Of a stretch of 26,340 nt of DNA, positions 8,656-16,112 are shown piece after piece. Every line of letters begins with the position of its first letter. Position 1 is the stretch's first letter. Origin of the DNA: CAYVTV01 sp964526475 (GTDB taxonomy: Bacteria; Bacteroidota; Bacteroidia; Bacteroidales; GCA-2748055); NCBI GenBank assembly GCA_964526475.1, contig CAZGKF010000043.1, positions 1 to 26,340 of the forward strand. Reading direction: 5' to 3'. The translations under genes were made by a program, and so were the position numbers. The notes beneath the pieces were generated by a model, which saw only the letters and a program-made list of their open reading frames with translations, made no database searches and was not told the DNA's origin.

Positions 8656-9048
8656 ATGATAAAACAAATCAACCTGCCTAAAATTATTGATAAACGAGGG
8701 AACCTATCATTTATTGAGGAATGGAATAATATTCCTTTTAAAATAAGAAGAGTATATTGGATTTATGACGTTCCGGGGGGGGAATATCGAGGGAGTCATG
8801 CCTTTAAAGAATCTGAAGAATTTATTGTTGCTCTCTCAGGGAGTTTTGATGTTTTCCTTCATAATGGGAAAGAAGAAAAAAAATACTCTCTTAATCGTTC
8901 TTATTATGGATTATATGTTCCCAAATTAGTTTTCCGCAGGCTCGAGAATTTTTCCACTAATTCACTCGCTTTGGTATTAGCATCCACACATTTTAAACAA
9001 AATGATTACATAAGGGATTTTAACGAATTCTTAACCTATATTATATGA
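8656..9048 (+). CDS. FdtA/QdtA-family sugar 3,4-ketoisomerase-like cupin with altered active site
   Basis: A 130-residue single-domain cupin of the WxcM-like/FdtA family. The family isomerises dTDP-4-keto-6-deoxyglucose to the 3-keto sugar before 3-amination. Family landmarks are present: DKRGNLSFIEE (12-22), IPFKIRRVYWIYDVPGG (26-42), RGSHAFK (45-51) and YYGLYVP. The family's HAHK motif (H49 and H51 in A. thermoaerophilus FdtA) reads HAFK here, so the second His is Phe (F50). This copy may therefore be inactive or act as a structural partner. Its stop overlaps the start of the next, HAHK-containing paralog (ATGA), suggesting translational coupling and possibly a hetero-oligomer. A run of eight G lies at 8775-8782, just before the motif. 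The ATG at 8656 is preferred to the in-frame TTG at 8641 because the family start fits it. Confidence 0.8.
   Translation: MIKQINLPKIIDKRGNLSFIEEWNNIPFKIRRVYWIYDVPGGEYRGSHAFKESEEFIVALSGSFDVFLHNGKEEKKYSLNRSYYGLYVPKLVFRRLENFSTNSLALVLASTHFKQNDYIRDFNEFLTYII
8775..8782 (+). repeat. G8 homopolymer inside a coding sequence
   Basis: Eight consecutive G residues encode the end of VPGGE in the first ketoisomerase-like gene. The frame is open as given. One extra G would bring a TAA stop about 10 codons later, and one fewer G would also shift the frame and end it early, both before the cupin core is complete. Runs of this length are rare in AT-rich DNA and are a known substrate for slipped-strand mispairing. 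Whether it varies is inferred, not seen. Confidence 0.9.
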
Positions 9049-9479
9049 CAGGGGAAACTACAATATATGATTGCTGTATAATAGAGTTAAATAAAATTCA
9101 TGATAAGGCGGGGAACATTACAGCTATTGAAAGCGACCAGAATATACCTTTTGGTATAAAGAGGATTTACTATCTTTATGATGTCCCTGCAGGAGCTGAA
9201 AGGGGTGGTCACGCACATAAGGATCTACATCAGCTGATAATTGCCGGAAGTGGTTGTTTTGATGTGGTTCTTAATGATGGGATAAATAAAAAAATTGTGG
9301 AACTGAACCGGCCATATTATGGCCTGTATATTTTACCGGGAATATGGCGTGAACTGATCAATTTTTCGGCTGGAGCCATTTGTCTGGTAGTTGCCTCTGA
9401 AACATACGATAAGAATGATTATATCAGAAATTATGATCAATACCTGAAAATTAAAAAAGGAAGAATATCTCAGGTTTGA
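9045..9479 (+). CDS. FdtA/QdtA-family dTDP-4-keto-6-deoxyglucose 3,4-ketoisomerase
   Basis: A 144-residue cupin, paralogous to the preceding gene. It keeps the HAHK motif (H56, H58) after ERGG, plus IPFGIKRIYYLYDVPAG and YYGLYILPGIWREL, as in FdtA and QdtA. It is the more likely active isomerase, producing dTDP-3-keto-6-deoxyhexose for the DegT-family aminotransferase two genes downstream. FdtA gives the galacto and QdtA the gluco product, and sequence inspection cannot tell which applies. Compared with its neighbour it has DKAGN where the family usually has DxRG, so each paralog has lost a different conserved residue. The start codon overlaps the previous stop by four bases (ATGA), implying coupled translation and roughly balanced amounts of both proteins. 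Confidence 0.85.
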   Translation: MTGETTIYDCCIIELNKIHDKAGNITAIESDQNIPFGIKRIYYLYDVPAGAERGGHAHKDLHQLIIAGSGCFDVVLNDGINKKIVELNRPYYGLYILPGIWRELINFSAGAICLVVASETYDKNDYIRNYDQYLKIKKGRISQV

Positions 9480-9488
9480 ATGATTGCC

Positions 9489-9505
9489 TTTCCCCGATTG
9501 GGAAA
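9489..9505. repeat. Intergenic stem-loop
   Basis: TTTCCC (9489-9494) and GGGAAA (9500-9505) pair perfectly around CGATT, in the 85-base gap between the second ketoisomerase gene and the acetyltransferase gene. No T-run follows directly, so it may be an RNA-processing or stability hairpin rather than a terminator, or simply chance. Confidence 0.35.
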
Positions 9506-9564
9506 TAATGAATAAAAAATTGCAAAATATGATTCTGCTATTCTGAACCTTAAAGACCATTTCC

Positions 9565-10287
9565 ATGATAAGCAAGAATGCAACAGTACAAACAAACCAG
9601 ATCGGAAAAAATACCGCTATACATGAGTATTGCGTTATCCGATCCAGGGTTATAATAGGAAATAATGTAATAATACATCCGCACGTGGTTATTTATGAAG
9701 GAGTGGAAATACATGATGGAGTTGAAATATTTCCCAATTCATTTATTGGGAAAGAGCCGAAGGGAGAAAATATTTTATCGCGGAATCCGGATTATCAGAA
9801 AAAAATCATAATAGGAAAAAATTCCTCCATTGGAATCAATACAATTATCTATTATGATGTGGAAATTGGAGATCATTGTCTGATAGGTGATTCTGCATTC
9901 ATAAGGGAAAACTGTAAAATTGGAGAAAAATGTGTGATTGGAAGAAATGTTTCTATAATGTATAATGTATCCATCGGGGATGGCAGTATTATTATGGCTA
10001 ATTCACATTTAACGGGAAATACGAAGCTGGGGGAGAATGTGTTTATCAGTGTCGGGGTTAATTCAGTAAACGATAATAATTTTGGAGAATTCGGATACGA
10101 TGAGGGTTTCATCTTTGGCCCTGAAATTGAAGATTTCGCAAAAATTGGTGCGGGAGCCACCCTTTTGCCAGGAATACGTATAGGTAAGAATGCATTGATA
10201 GCCGCGGGATCTGTTGTAACAAAAGATGTTGAGAAAAATTCCATGGTAATGGGCGTACCTGCAAAACATGTTAAATACATTGATTGA
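9565..10287 (+). CDS. Left-handed beta-helix (hexapeptide) sugar acetyltransferase, FdtC/QdtC-like
   Basis: A 240-residue protein built almost entirely of hexapeptide repeats ([IV]-G-x4), for example VIIGNNVIIHPHVVI, EIGDHCLIG and KIGEKCVIGRNVSIM. It ends in the canonical acyltransferase tail IGAGATLLPGIRIG...VVTKDV and MGVPAKHVKYI. Such proteins are trimeric left-handed beta-helix enzymes using acetyl-CoA. A non-helical loop interrupts the coil at about residues 67-85 (GKEPKGENILSRNPD). Its position between the ketoisomerases and the aminotransferase makes it the likely 3-N-acetyltransferase that completes dTDP-3-acetamido-3,6-dideoxyhexose (compare FdtC and QdtC). An O-acetyltransferase or another sugar N-acetyltransferase is the main alternative. 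It has no membrane segment and should be cytoplasmic. Confidence 0.75.
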   Translation: MISKNATVQTNQIGKNTAIHEYCVIRSRVIIGNNVIIHPHVVIYEGVEIHDGVEIFPNSFIGKEPKGENILSRNPDYQKKIIIGKNSSIGINTIIYYDVEIGDHCLIGDSAFIRENCKIGEKCVIGRNVSIMYNVSIGDGSIIMANSHLTGNTKLGENVFISVGVNSVNDNNFGEFGYDEGFIFGPEIEDFAKIGAGATLLPGIRIGKNALIAAGSVVTKDVEKNSMVMGVPAKHVKYID

Positions 10288-10366
10288 AAAATTATTTTAT
10301 CTATTTTCCACATTTTGATGATTTCCTGACATTAATTTCCTGTATTTTATTTTAAGAAATTTTTAT

Positions 10367-11578
10367 ATGATATCCTTTCTGGATCTGAAAAAAATAAATG
10401 ATAGTTTTGAACCACACATCTCGGATGCTATACGAAGAGTGCTGGATTCCGGCTGGTACCTTACAGGTTCTGAGCTACAAGCCTTTGAAAAGGAATACAG
10501 GGAGTTTACGGGTACAAAAGAATGTATAGGGGTAGCTAATGGTCTCGATGCTTTGCGGCTTATTCTGAAAGCATATATTGAACTGGGTATAATGCAGGAA
10601 GGAGATGAGGTCATTGTACCGGCTAACACCTTTATAGCATCCATCCTGGCAATTACCGAAAACAGGCTCGTCCCTGTCCTTGCTGAACCCGATATCCAAA
10701 CCTATAATCTTGATCTGTCACTCATTGAACAATATATAACACCCCGTACCAGGGCCATAATGATTGTTCATTTATATGGGAAAGCATGCTGGTCGGAAGA
10801 AATAATAAAAATCGCCGGGAAATATGATCTTAAGATCATTGAAGATAATGCGCAGGCTGTTGGAGCAATTACAAAGGTAAACGGGATTTTTAAGCGTACC
10901 GGTTCTCTGGGTGATGCCGCCGGTCATAGTTTTTATCCGGGTAAAAATCTCGGTGCACTGGGTGACGGGGGAGCTGTAACTACTGATGATGAAGAACTGG
11001 CTGATGTAATAAGGACAATAGCTAATTATGGGTCAAAAGTAAAATACCGAAATCTTTACAAAGGACTCAATTCCCGGCTTGATGAGATACAGGCTGCTAT
11101 ACTAAGGGTAAAGTTACCAAGACTTGATGCTGATAACCACCATCGAAATGAAATTGCTCAATATTATATAGACAACATCAAACATCCCGATATTATTTTG
11201 CCACACGGGAAAAGCACAGGGCAAAGCGCAAAGGGCACAGAGATTTCCCAACAAGCTAATTCTATCAGACCACCGGGTACTGAATACCCTGCCCTGAGCT
11301 CTGTGCCCTTTACTCTAAGCCACGTCTGGCATCTGTTTGTAATCCGGTCTCCCATGCGAAATAAACTGCAAAAGTATCTTCTTGAAAATGAAATTCAAAC
11401 TCTCATCCATTACCCCCTTCCCCCTCACAAACAAAATGCATACAGGGAATGGAATAACTGTATTTATCCGGTTACGGAAAAAATTCATAATGAAGTCTTA
11501 AGTTTACCAGTAAGTCCGGTAATGAAAGATGAAGAAATACAATTTATCAGTGACATCATAAATAATTTCCAGAACTAA
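10367..11578 (+). CDS. DegT/DnrJ/EryC1 PLP aminotransferase, FdtB/QdtB-like, with internal repeat-derived insert
   Basis: A 403-residue sugar aminotransferase of the DegT/DnrJ/EryC1/StrS family. The internal-aldimine lysine is K193 in SFYPGKNLGALGDGG. IIEDNAQAVGA supplies D160, which contacts the PLP pyridine nitrogen. LNSRLDEIQAAIL and LIHYPLPPHKQNAY are family-specific stretches. It should place an amino group from glutamate on C3 of the dTDP-3-keto-6-deoxy sugar made by the upstream cupins. Relatives are about 365-375 residues. The excess comes mostly from about 35 residues (roughly 283-317) between IILPHGK and HVWHLFVIR, where the family normally has a short linker. That segment is encoded by a heptad-repeat, inverted-repeat element (11214-11311) inserted in frame. 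The insert is probably a surface loop, so the enzyme may remain active. Confidence 0.88.
   Translation: MISFLDLKKINDSFEPHISDAIRRVLDSGWYLTGSELQAFEKEYREFTGTKECIGVANGLDALRLILKAYIELGIMQEGDEVIVPANTFIASILAITENRLVPVLAEPDIQTYNLDLSLIEQYITPRTRAIMIVHLYGKACWSEEIIKIAGKYDLKIIEDNAQAVGAITKVNGIFKRTGSLGDAAGHSFYPGKNLGALGDGGAVTTDDEELADVIRTIANYGSKVKYRNLYKGLNSRLDEIQAAILRVKLPRLDADNHHRNEIAQYYIDNIKHPDIILPHGKSTGQSAKGTEISQQANSIRPPGTEYPALSSVPFTLSHVWHLFVIRSPMRNKLQKYLLENEIQTLIHYPLPPHKQNAYREWNNCIYPVTEKIHNEVLSLPVSPVMKDEEIQFISDIINNFQN
11214..11311. repeat. Palindromic heptad-repeat element embedded in frame in an aminotransferase gene
   Basis: The left part is four heptads in series: GCACAGG, GCAAAGC, GCAAAGG and GCACAGA (11214-11241). 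A perfect 13-base inverted repeat joins AAAGGGCACAGAG (11230-11242) to CTCTGTGCCCTTT (11299-11311). Between the arms is a second hairpin, GGGTA (11275-11279) with TACCC (11285-11289). The heptad style matches the intergenic arrays at 1-56 and 125-151. The protein excess is about 35 residues, close to 105 bases, a multiple of three, so the reading frame is kept. It resembles, in kind only, the Rickettsia palindromic elements that insert into coding genes. Confidence 0.75.
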
Positions 11579-11610
11579 AACATTTCAGAATAACAGATCA
11601 GTAAGAAATT

Positions 11611-12228
11611 ATGAATACAGAACGATGTAATGTTTTAATAAAAGGGACACTTTCTTCCGGATCAAGTGCAGTTAAATATTTTTTAAGGGAATTCGTAGTA
11701 TTTGACCAGCCTCTTCTTCCCTGTTCGGATATAAAAATCTGGACAAAAATGTTTCATCCTTTCAAATTAATCTGTGTTTTCAGGGATATAAAGGATCAGT
11801 TAGCGGAAATGATTAACAGGGGAGTGTTATTTTCTGCATTTAATTCTCCGGTAATAACATATACTGGTGTAAACATTTTGTCTGTCTATGGAAAAGACAG
11901 AAAAGGAATGATCAGGTTTCTTTCGCAGGCACTAAAAAAAAGAATGGATGACTATGATTATCTGGAAAGATATTTAAATCCGGAACAGATATTAATAATT
12001 GATTTTGAAGGTCTTGTTAACAAATATGAACTTTACAAATCAAAAATTGAGGGTTTTCCTGGCAATTTGAGTAACAAGCATAAATTCAAAAGTAAATACT
12101 TTACGCCGGATATTTCAAGGAATAATATCGGCATATATAAAAAATTTCTGTACCCCGAAGATTTGGAAGAAATGTCGGAATTACAGGAATGGTATTCAAA
12201 CAGATGCAAAACAATGATTTTTCAATGA
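11611..12228 (+). CDS. Small sulfotransferase-like P-loop protein
   Basis: A 205-residue protein without a firm family assignment. NVLIKGTLSSGSSAVKYFL (residues 7-25) begins with a beta strand and a Ser/Gly-rich loop (S14, S15, G16, S17, S18) where sulfotransferases carry the PAPS 5'-phosphate-binding loop. LICVFRDIKDQLAEM (R58, D59) resembles their 3'-phosphate segment (RDPxDxxxS). ILIIDFEGLVNKYELY resembles the later 'fEDLv..Y' segment. The lysine usual in the first loop is not evident. If active it would sulfate a sugar hydroxyl in the cytoplasm using PAPS. It is shorter than most sulfotransferases and has no signal or membrane segment. Its stop overlaps the start of the second wzx (ATGA), tying it to this locus. 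A kinase-like or unrelated P-loop role remains possible. Confidence 0.5.
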   Translation: MNTERCNVLIKGTLSSGSSAVKYFLREFVVFDQPLLPCSDIKIWTKMFHPFKLICVFRDIKDQLAEMINRGVLFSAFNSPVITYTGVNILSVYGKDRKGMIRFLSQALKKRMDDYDYLERYLNPEQILIIDFEGLVNKYELYKSKIEGFPGNLSNKHKFKSKYFTPDISRNNIGIYKKFLYPEDLEEMSELQEWYSNRCKTMIFQ

Positions 12229-13721
12229 CAGCGGGTGAACAGCAATCTTCTTATCGTCAGATAATAAAAGCCACTTCTCTTTTTGGTGGTGTTCAGGTAT
12301 TTCAGATCATCATACAGGTGATCCGCTCCAAGTTTGTAGCACTTTTACTCGGGCCATCGGGAATGGGGATCACCGGCCTGCTTTATTCAACTTTACGGTT
12401 GATACAGGGAATTACAAATTTCGGACTTGGCACCAGTGCCGTAAAAGATATAGCAACAGCTAACGGAACAGGCGACCAGAACCTTATTGCCACAAAGACC
12501 ATTGTGCTCAGAAGGCTGGTCTGGATTACAGGGACTTTGGGTGCTATTATTACCCTTACCTTTTCCCGGTGGCTGAGCCAGCTTACCTTTGGGAATTATG
12601 ATTATACCCTGGCATTTATATGGATATCTGTAACATTATTATTCAACCAGCTAAGCCATGGTCAGCTTGCATTACTCCAGGGTATGCGCAAATTGCAATA
12701 CCTGGCAAAAGCCAACCTGACCGGAAGTGTACTTAGCTTATTTACAACCATCCCCCTTTATTATATATGGGGGATTGATGGTATAGTGCCTGTAATTATA
12801 ATTACCTCAATAACAGCTATGGCTCTCTCGTGGCATTATTCAAATAAGGTGAAAATAAAGAAGGTGGATGTTACTGCCAGAAAAACAATACATGAAGGTA
12901 AAGATATGCTGAATATGGGATTTATGATCAGTCTGACCGGGACACTGGCTGTTTTATCTTCATATATAGTCCGCATTTTTATCAATAAGAATGGAGGCCT
13001 TGACCAGGTAGGTTTGTATAATGCAGGATTTGCTATAATCAATTCCTATGTAGGCATGATATTTACAGCCATCGGCACAGATTACTATCCGCGTTTATCG
13101 GCAGTGGCTCAAGACAACCGGCTATGCAAACAGGCTATTAACCAGCAGGCAGAGATTGCCTTGCTGATCATAGCTCCAATTCTCATTTTTTTCCTGGTAT
13201 TTATTAAATGGATAGTTGTTTTGCTTTATTCCAGCAAATTCATTGCAATAAATGAAATGATATACTGGGCATCGTTTGGCATGCTGTTTAAGGCAGCTGC
13301 ATGGTCAATTGCTTTTATCATACTTGCAAAAGGGAAATCCACATTGTTTTTCTGGAATGAGGTATTGGCACAAGCTTACTTTTTGGTATTAAATCTATTG
13401 GGATATTATTACCTGGGACTGGCTGGTCTGGGAATTTCATTTATGATTGGCTATATTATTTACCTGGCACAGGTTTATTATATAAGTAGCAGTAAATTTG
13501 AATTCTCCTTTAACAGTGCATTTATCCGGATTTTTATCTTTCAGTTTTTACTTGCTGTCTGCACCTTTTTATTAGTAAGCCATTTGAATACTCCATATAA
13601 TTACATTCTTGGTTCGATCATATTTGCAATTTCATGCTTATATTCTCTGAGAGAATTTGATAACAGAATCGGACTTCAAGCAATAAAGGAAAATATTATA
13701 AACAGGTTTATTAAAAAGTAG
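12225..13721 (+). CDS. wzx: Wzx-type O-antigen translocase / lipid-linked oligosaccharide flippase (second copy)
   Basis: A 498-residue, roughly 12-14-helix membrane protein of the O-antigen translocase branch of the MOP superfamily. The N-terminal signature SYRQIIKATSLFGG, then VIRSKFVALLLGPSGMGI and NFGLGTSAVKDIA, is typical of WzxE/RfbX-like flippases. It would move undecaprenyl-diphosphate-linked repeat units to the periplasmic face. The ATG at 12225, which overlaps the previous stop by four bases, is chosen because it places the family's SYRQ stretch near the N-terminus. In-frame ATGs at 12189 and 12204 would give longer forms with larger overlaps. It differs clearly from the flippase at 7180-8559, so the window holds two Wzx types of different ancestry. 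Confidence 0.85.
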   Translation: MTAGEQQSSYRQIIKATSLFGGVQVFQIIIQVIRSKFVALLLGPSGMGITGLLYSTLRLIQGITNFGLGTSAVKDIATANGTGDQNLIATKTIVLRRLVWITGTLGAIITLTFSRWLSQLTFGNYDYTLAFIWISVTLLFNQLSHGQLALLQGMRKLQYLAKANLTGSVLSLFTTIPLYYIWGIDGIVPVIIITSITAMALSWHYSNKVKIKKVDVTARKTIHEGKDMLNMGFMISLTGTLAVLSSYIVRIFINKNGGLDQVGLYNAGFAIINSYVGMIFTAIGTDYYPRLSAVAQDNRLCKQAINQQAEIALLIIAPILIFFLVFIKWIVVLLYSSKFIAINEMIYWASFGMLFKAAAWSIAFIILAKGKSTLFFWNEVLAQAYFLVLNLLGYYYLGLAGLGISFMIGYIIYLAQVYYISSSKFEFSFNSAFIRIFIFQFLLAVCTFLLVSHLNTPYNYILGSIIFAISCLYSLREFDNRIGLQAIKENIINRFIKK

Positions 13722-13723
13722 TT

Positions 13724-14698
13724 ATGAAACAAAAGAATAATAATAACCAACCACTCGTTTCTGTTTTAATAATCACATATAATTCATCTAGTTTTATACT
13801 TGAAACTCTTGAGAGCATAAAAGCACAAACTTACCAGAACCTGGAATTAATTATCAGCGATGATTCTTCTTCTGACAGAACTGTTGAAATATGTGAGAAA
13901 TGGATAGATAAAAACAAACACCGTTTTGTAAGAACAGAATTAATTACTTCGGAAAAAAACACGGGTGTATCTGCAAATGCCAACAGAGGCTTATATGCAT
14001 CCAAAGGTTTATGGATTAAGGGTATAGCAGGCGACGATATTCTTCATGAAGACTGTATAAATGAATTAATTGGATTTATTATTACCCAGCCTTATGATAT
14101 CCGGATTTTATCAACCGACATCATGAAATTTTCAGGGGATCCTGGTAACAACAGTAAAACAGAAAAAAATCCATTCAAATGGTTTTGTTCAATGGATTGT
14201 TCTCCAAATGATCAGTATGAGATGCTTCTGCGGGCAAACAGGGTTTTTGCGGCATCAGTGATTATCCGCAGGGATTTATTATTATCTGTAGATGGATATG
14301 ATGAGAGATTCAGGCTTATGGAGGATTGGCCATTATGGATTAAATTCACATCTGCAGGCCATAAAATCTATCATATAAATAAAGCTTTAGTGTACTATCG
14401 TCTCCATGAAAGTAATCTCAGTCAAACTACTAACCAGAGATATGTTTACCACCCTTTTAATAAAATAAGTATGGATTTTCGAGAAAAAGTAATATTAAAA
14501 AGACTTCCTTTAATAGAAAGTCTGGCGTTAAAACTTGAAATTCAAAGTATGAAAATTTGTTTCAATCTGGGAAATAATAAAAAAAATCTTTTTGTGATGT
14601 TTATATATTTTTTTGCAAAAATATTAAACCCATTTCATAATTACTTAAGATTATTAAATATCTTAGGCATAGAATATAGATATAACAAATATCTCTAA
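13724..14698 (+). CDS. Family 2 glycosyltransferase (GT-A)
   Basis: A 324-residue enzyme with the classical GT2 N-terminus VSVLIITYNSSSFILETLESI and the nucleotide-binding pair in IISDDSSSDRT (D46, D47). GDD (103-105) serves as the DxD-type metal and sugar-nucleotide motif, and MEDWPLW (E200, D201) corresponds to the catalytic-base ED motif. The C-terminal part has hydrophobic stretches that may lie against the membrane. It should add one sugar from a nucleotide donor to the lipid-linked repeat unit in the cytoplasm. It starts two bases after the second wzx stop, so it is very likely co-transcribed and coupled. Donor and acceptor cannot be deduced. Confidence 0.85.
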   Translation: MKQKNNNNQPLVSVLIITYNSSSFILETLESIKAQTYQNLELIISDDSSSDRTVEICEKWIDKNKHRFVRTELITSEKNTGVSANANRGLYASKGLWIKGIAGDDILHEDCINELIGFIITQPYDIRILSTDIMKFSGDPGNNSKTEKNPFKWFCSMDCSPNDQYEMLLRANRVFAASVIIRRDLLLSVDGYDERFRLMEDWPLWIKFTSAGHKIYHINKALVYYRLHESNLSQTTNQRYVYHPFNKISMDFREKVILKRLPLIESLALKLEIQSMKICFNLGNNKKNLFVMFIYFFAKILNPFHNYLRLLNILGIEYRYNKYL

Positions 14699-14744
14699 AT
14701 AATAGAAATGCATCTAAGAAAGCAATAAGCTTAATTTTTTCTCT

Positions 14745-15980
14745 ATGAAAGCAAAATCTAAAGAAGAAACTGATTACACAATAACTGAAAATAGAATTGC
14801 GTTGCTTGTATTATCACTATCTTCATTAATTATTTACAGTTTATTATTTAGTGCAAGTTTCATCACTGGAAGGATGGTGACTCTTCTTACATTATTTTCA
14901 GTTTTAGTTTTTATTTTTTCTTCAGTTAAGTTAATAAATAGTTTTCAGATTGAAAGTATTTACCTGCAAATTGTATTTCCAGTTTTTATTATATATGAAT
15001 TTATTATAATTATTCGAGGATGGAATTTCTCATATCATGAAATAAAATCCTATATAGAAACTGGTTATATTTTATGGCCTTTTTTAATACCCGCTTTTAT
15101 TTTTTTTAACAAGAAGATATCCACGATGGCATTATTGTTAAAATGGATATTTATTATCGGAGTTGTTTTCTTATTATTAAGTATTATATTTCCGCCCCTT
15201 CTATTAACCAGAAATACGGCCGAAACATTTATTGGTTTGGCCACAGGATGTGGCTTTCTATTATTAAATGCCAGATATTTAAGTAATAAGAAGGTCAATT
15301 ATTCTTTTATTATCCTTTTTATAGCTCTCCTGTCTTTAATATATTTATCAAGAAGAAATGGTATTGTTTCATTAGCAGGTATTATTATTGCCAGTTATTT
15401 TATTAATATATTTAATAAATCAAGTGCGGATTTATTTAAGTTTCTTCCTGTAATTGGTTGCCTTTTGATTTTTGTATTAATATATTTTGATACTTTCACA
15501 TCAACACTTGCCGGAAAATTGATTGCCCGGATTGATCATGACACCAGAAGTCATTTGTTTGAGATGTTCTTTTTTGATATGAGTGATAATTTACTTTTCG
15601 GTAAAGGTTTGAAAGGAACTTATTATTTCCCCATGCCCGAATTAGAAATTGATGGATTGGTATATGGAGAAGTTGAGTATAGGAATATAATTGAAAATGG
15701 TTACCTGCAACTTTTATTAACTGGTGGAATTATTCATATTCTTTTATTCATATTAATACTACTACCTGCAGCTATATTAGGATTATTCTTTTCTAATAAC
15801 CAGTTTTCACAAGCCTGTGGGATTATTATTTTTCTTTGGCTATTAGATATGGTAATTTATGGCTTACCCCGACTTTCGTTAAATTATATAGTAGTCTGGA
15901 TATCTGTTGGAATATGTTATATGCAAAGTATAAGGAAACTAAATAATCAGGAAATAATGAGCGAATTTGAGAAAATCTAG
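14745..15980 (+). CDS. wzy: O-antigen/capsule polymerase-like membrane protein (Wzy)
   Basis: A 411-residue polytopic protein with about 10-12 hydrophobic segments. The O-antigen ligase/polymerase layout is visible: SRRNG (202-206) after the central helices, a larger periplasmic loop holding RIDHDTRSHLF and LLFGKGLKG (about 262-291), and ENGYLQLLLTGG (317-328) leading into the last helices. Wzy enzymes join flipped repeat units block-wise on the periplasmic side. It is the only polymerase-like protein in the window and lies among the wzx and transferase genes, which favours Wzy over the related ligase WaaL. Primary sequence conservation in this family is low, so the call rests on topology, these short motifs and context. 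Confidence 0.72.
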   Translation: MKAKSKEETDYTITENRIALLVLSLSSLIIYSLLFSASFITGRMVTLLTLFSVLVFIFSSVKLINSFQIESIYLQIVFPVFIIYEFIIIIRGWNFSYHEIKSYIETGYILWPFLIPAFIFFNKKISTMALLLKWIFIIGVVFLLLSIIFPPLLLTRNTAETFIGLATGCGFLLLNARYLSNKKVNYSFIILFIALLSLIYLSRRNGIVSLAGIIIASYFINIFNKSSADLFKFLPVIGCLLIFVLIYFDTFTSTLAGKLIARIDHDTRSHLFEMFFFDMSDNLLFGKGLKGTYYFPMPELEIDGLVYGEVEYRNIIENGYLQLLLTGGIIHILLFILILLPAAILGLFFSNNQFSQACGIIIFLWLLDMVIYGLPRLSLNYIVVWISVGICYMQSIRKLNNQEIMSEFEKI

Positions 15981-16112
15981 TATAAAAAAATATTATTGGT
16001 TGAATATTATACCGGAAAATGACAGAACACATTTTATTCTTTAAACAATTTCGCTGGTATCTGGTTAAATGTTAAATTATAGATATTTTTGCAATAAGTG
16101 AAAAAAGTAAAT

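Noticed and set aside
9873..10313. 146-codon minus-strand open frame opposite the acetyltransferase
   Set aside because: It is the antisense shadow of the hexapeptide-repeat gene, whose periodic codons keep the opposite strand open.
12189..12224. Longer start for the second Wzx gene
   Set aside because: The ATG at 12189 would overlap the upstream gene by 40 bases and add residues before the family's SYRQ start. The ATGA overlap at 12225 fits better.
16084..16091. TATTTTTG as a -7 promoter element before the first GT4 gene
   Set aside because: It matches TAnnTTTG, but no TTG lies about 19-21 bases upstream, and such matches are frequent by chance in AT-rich DNA.
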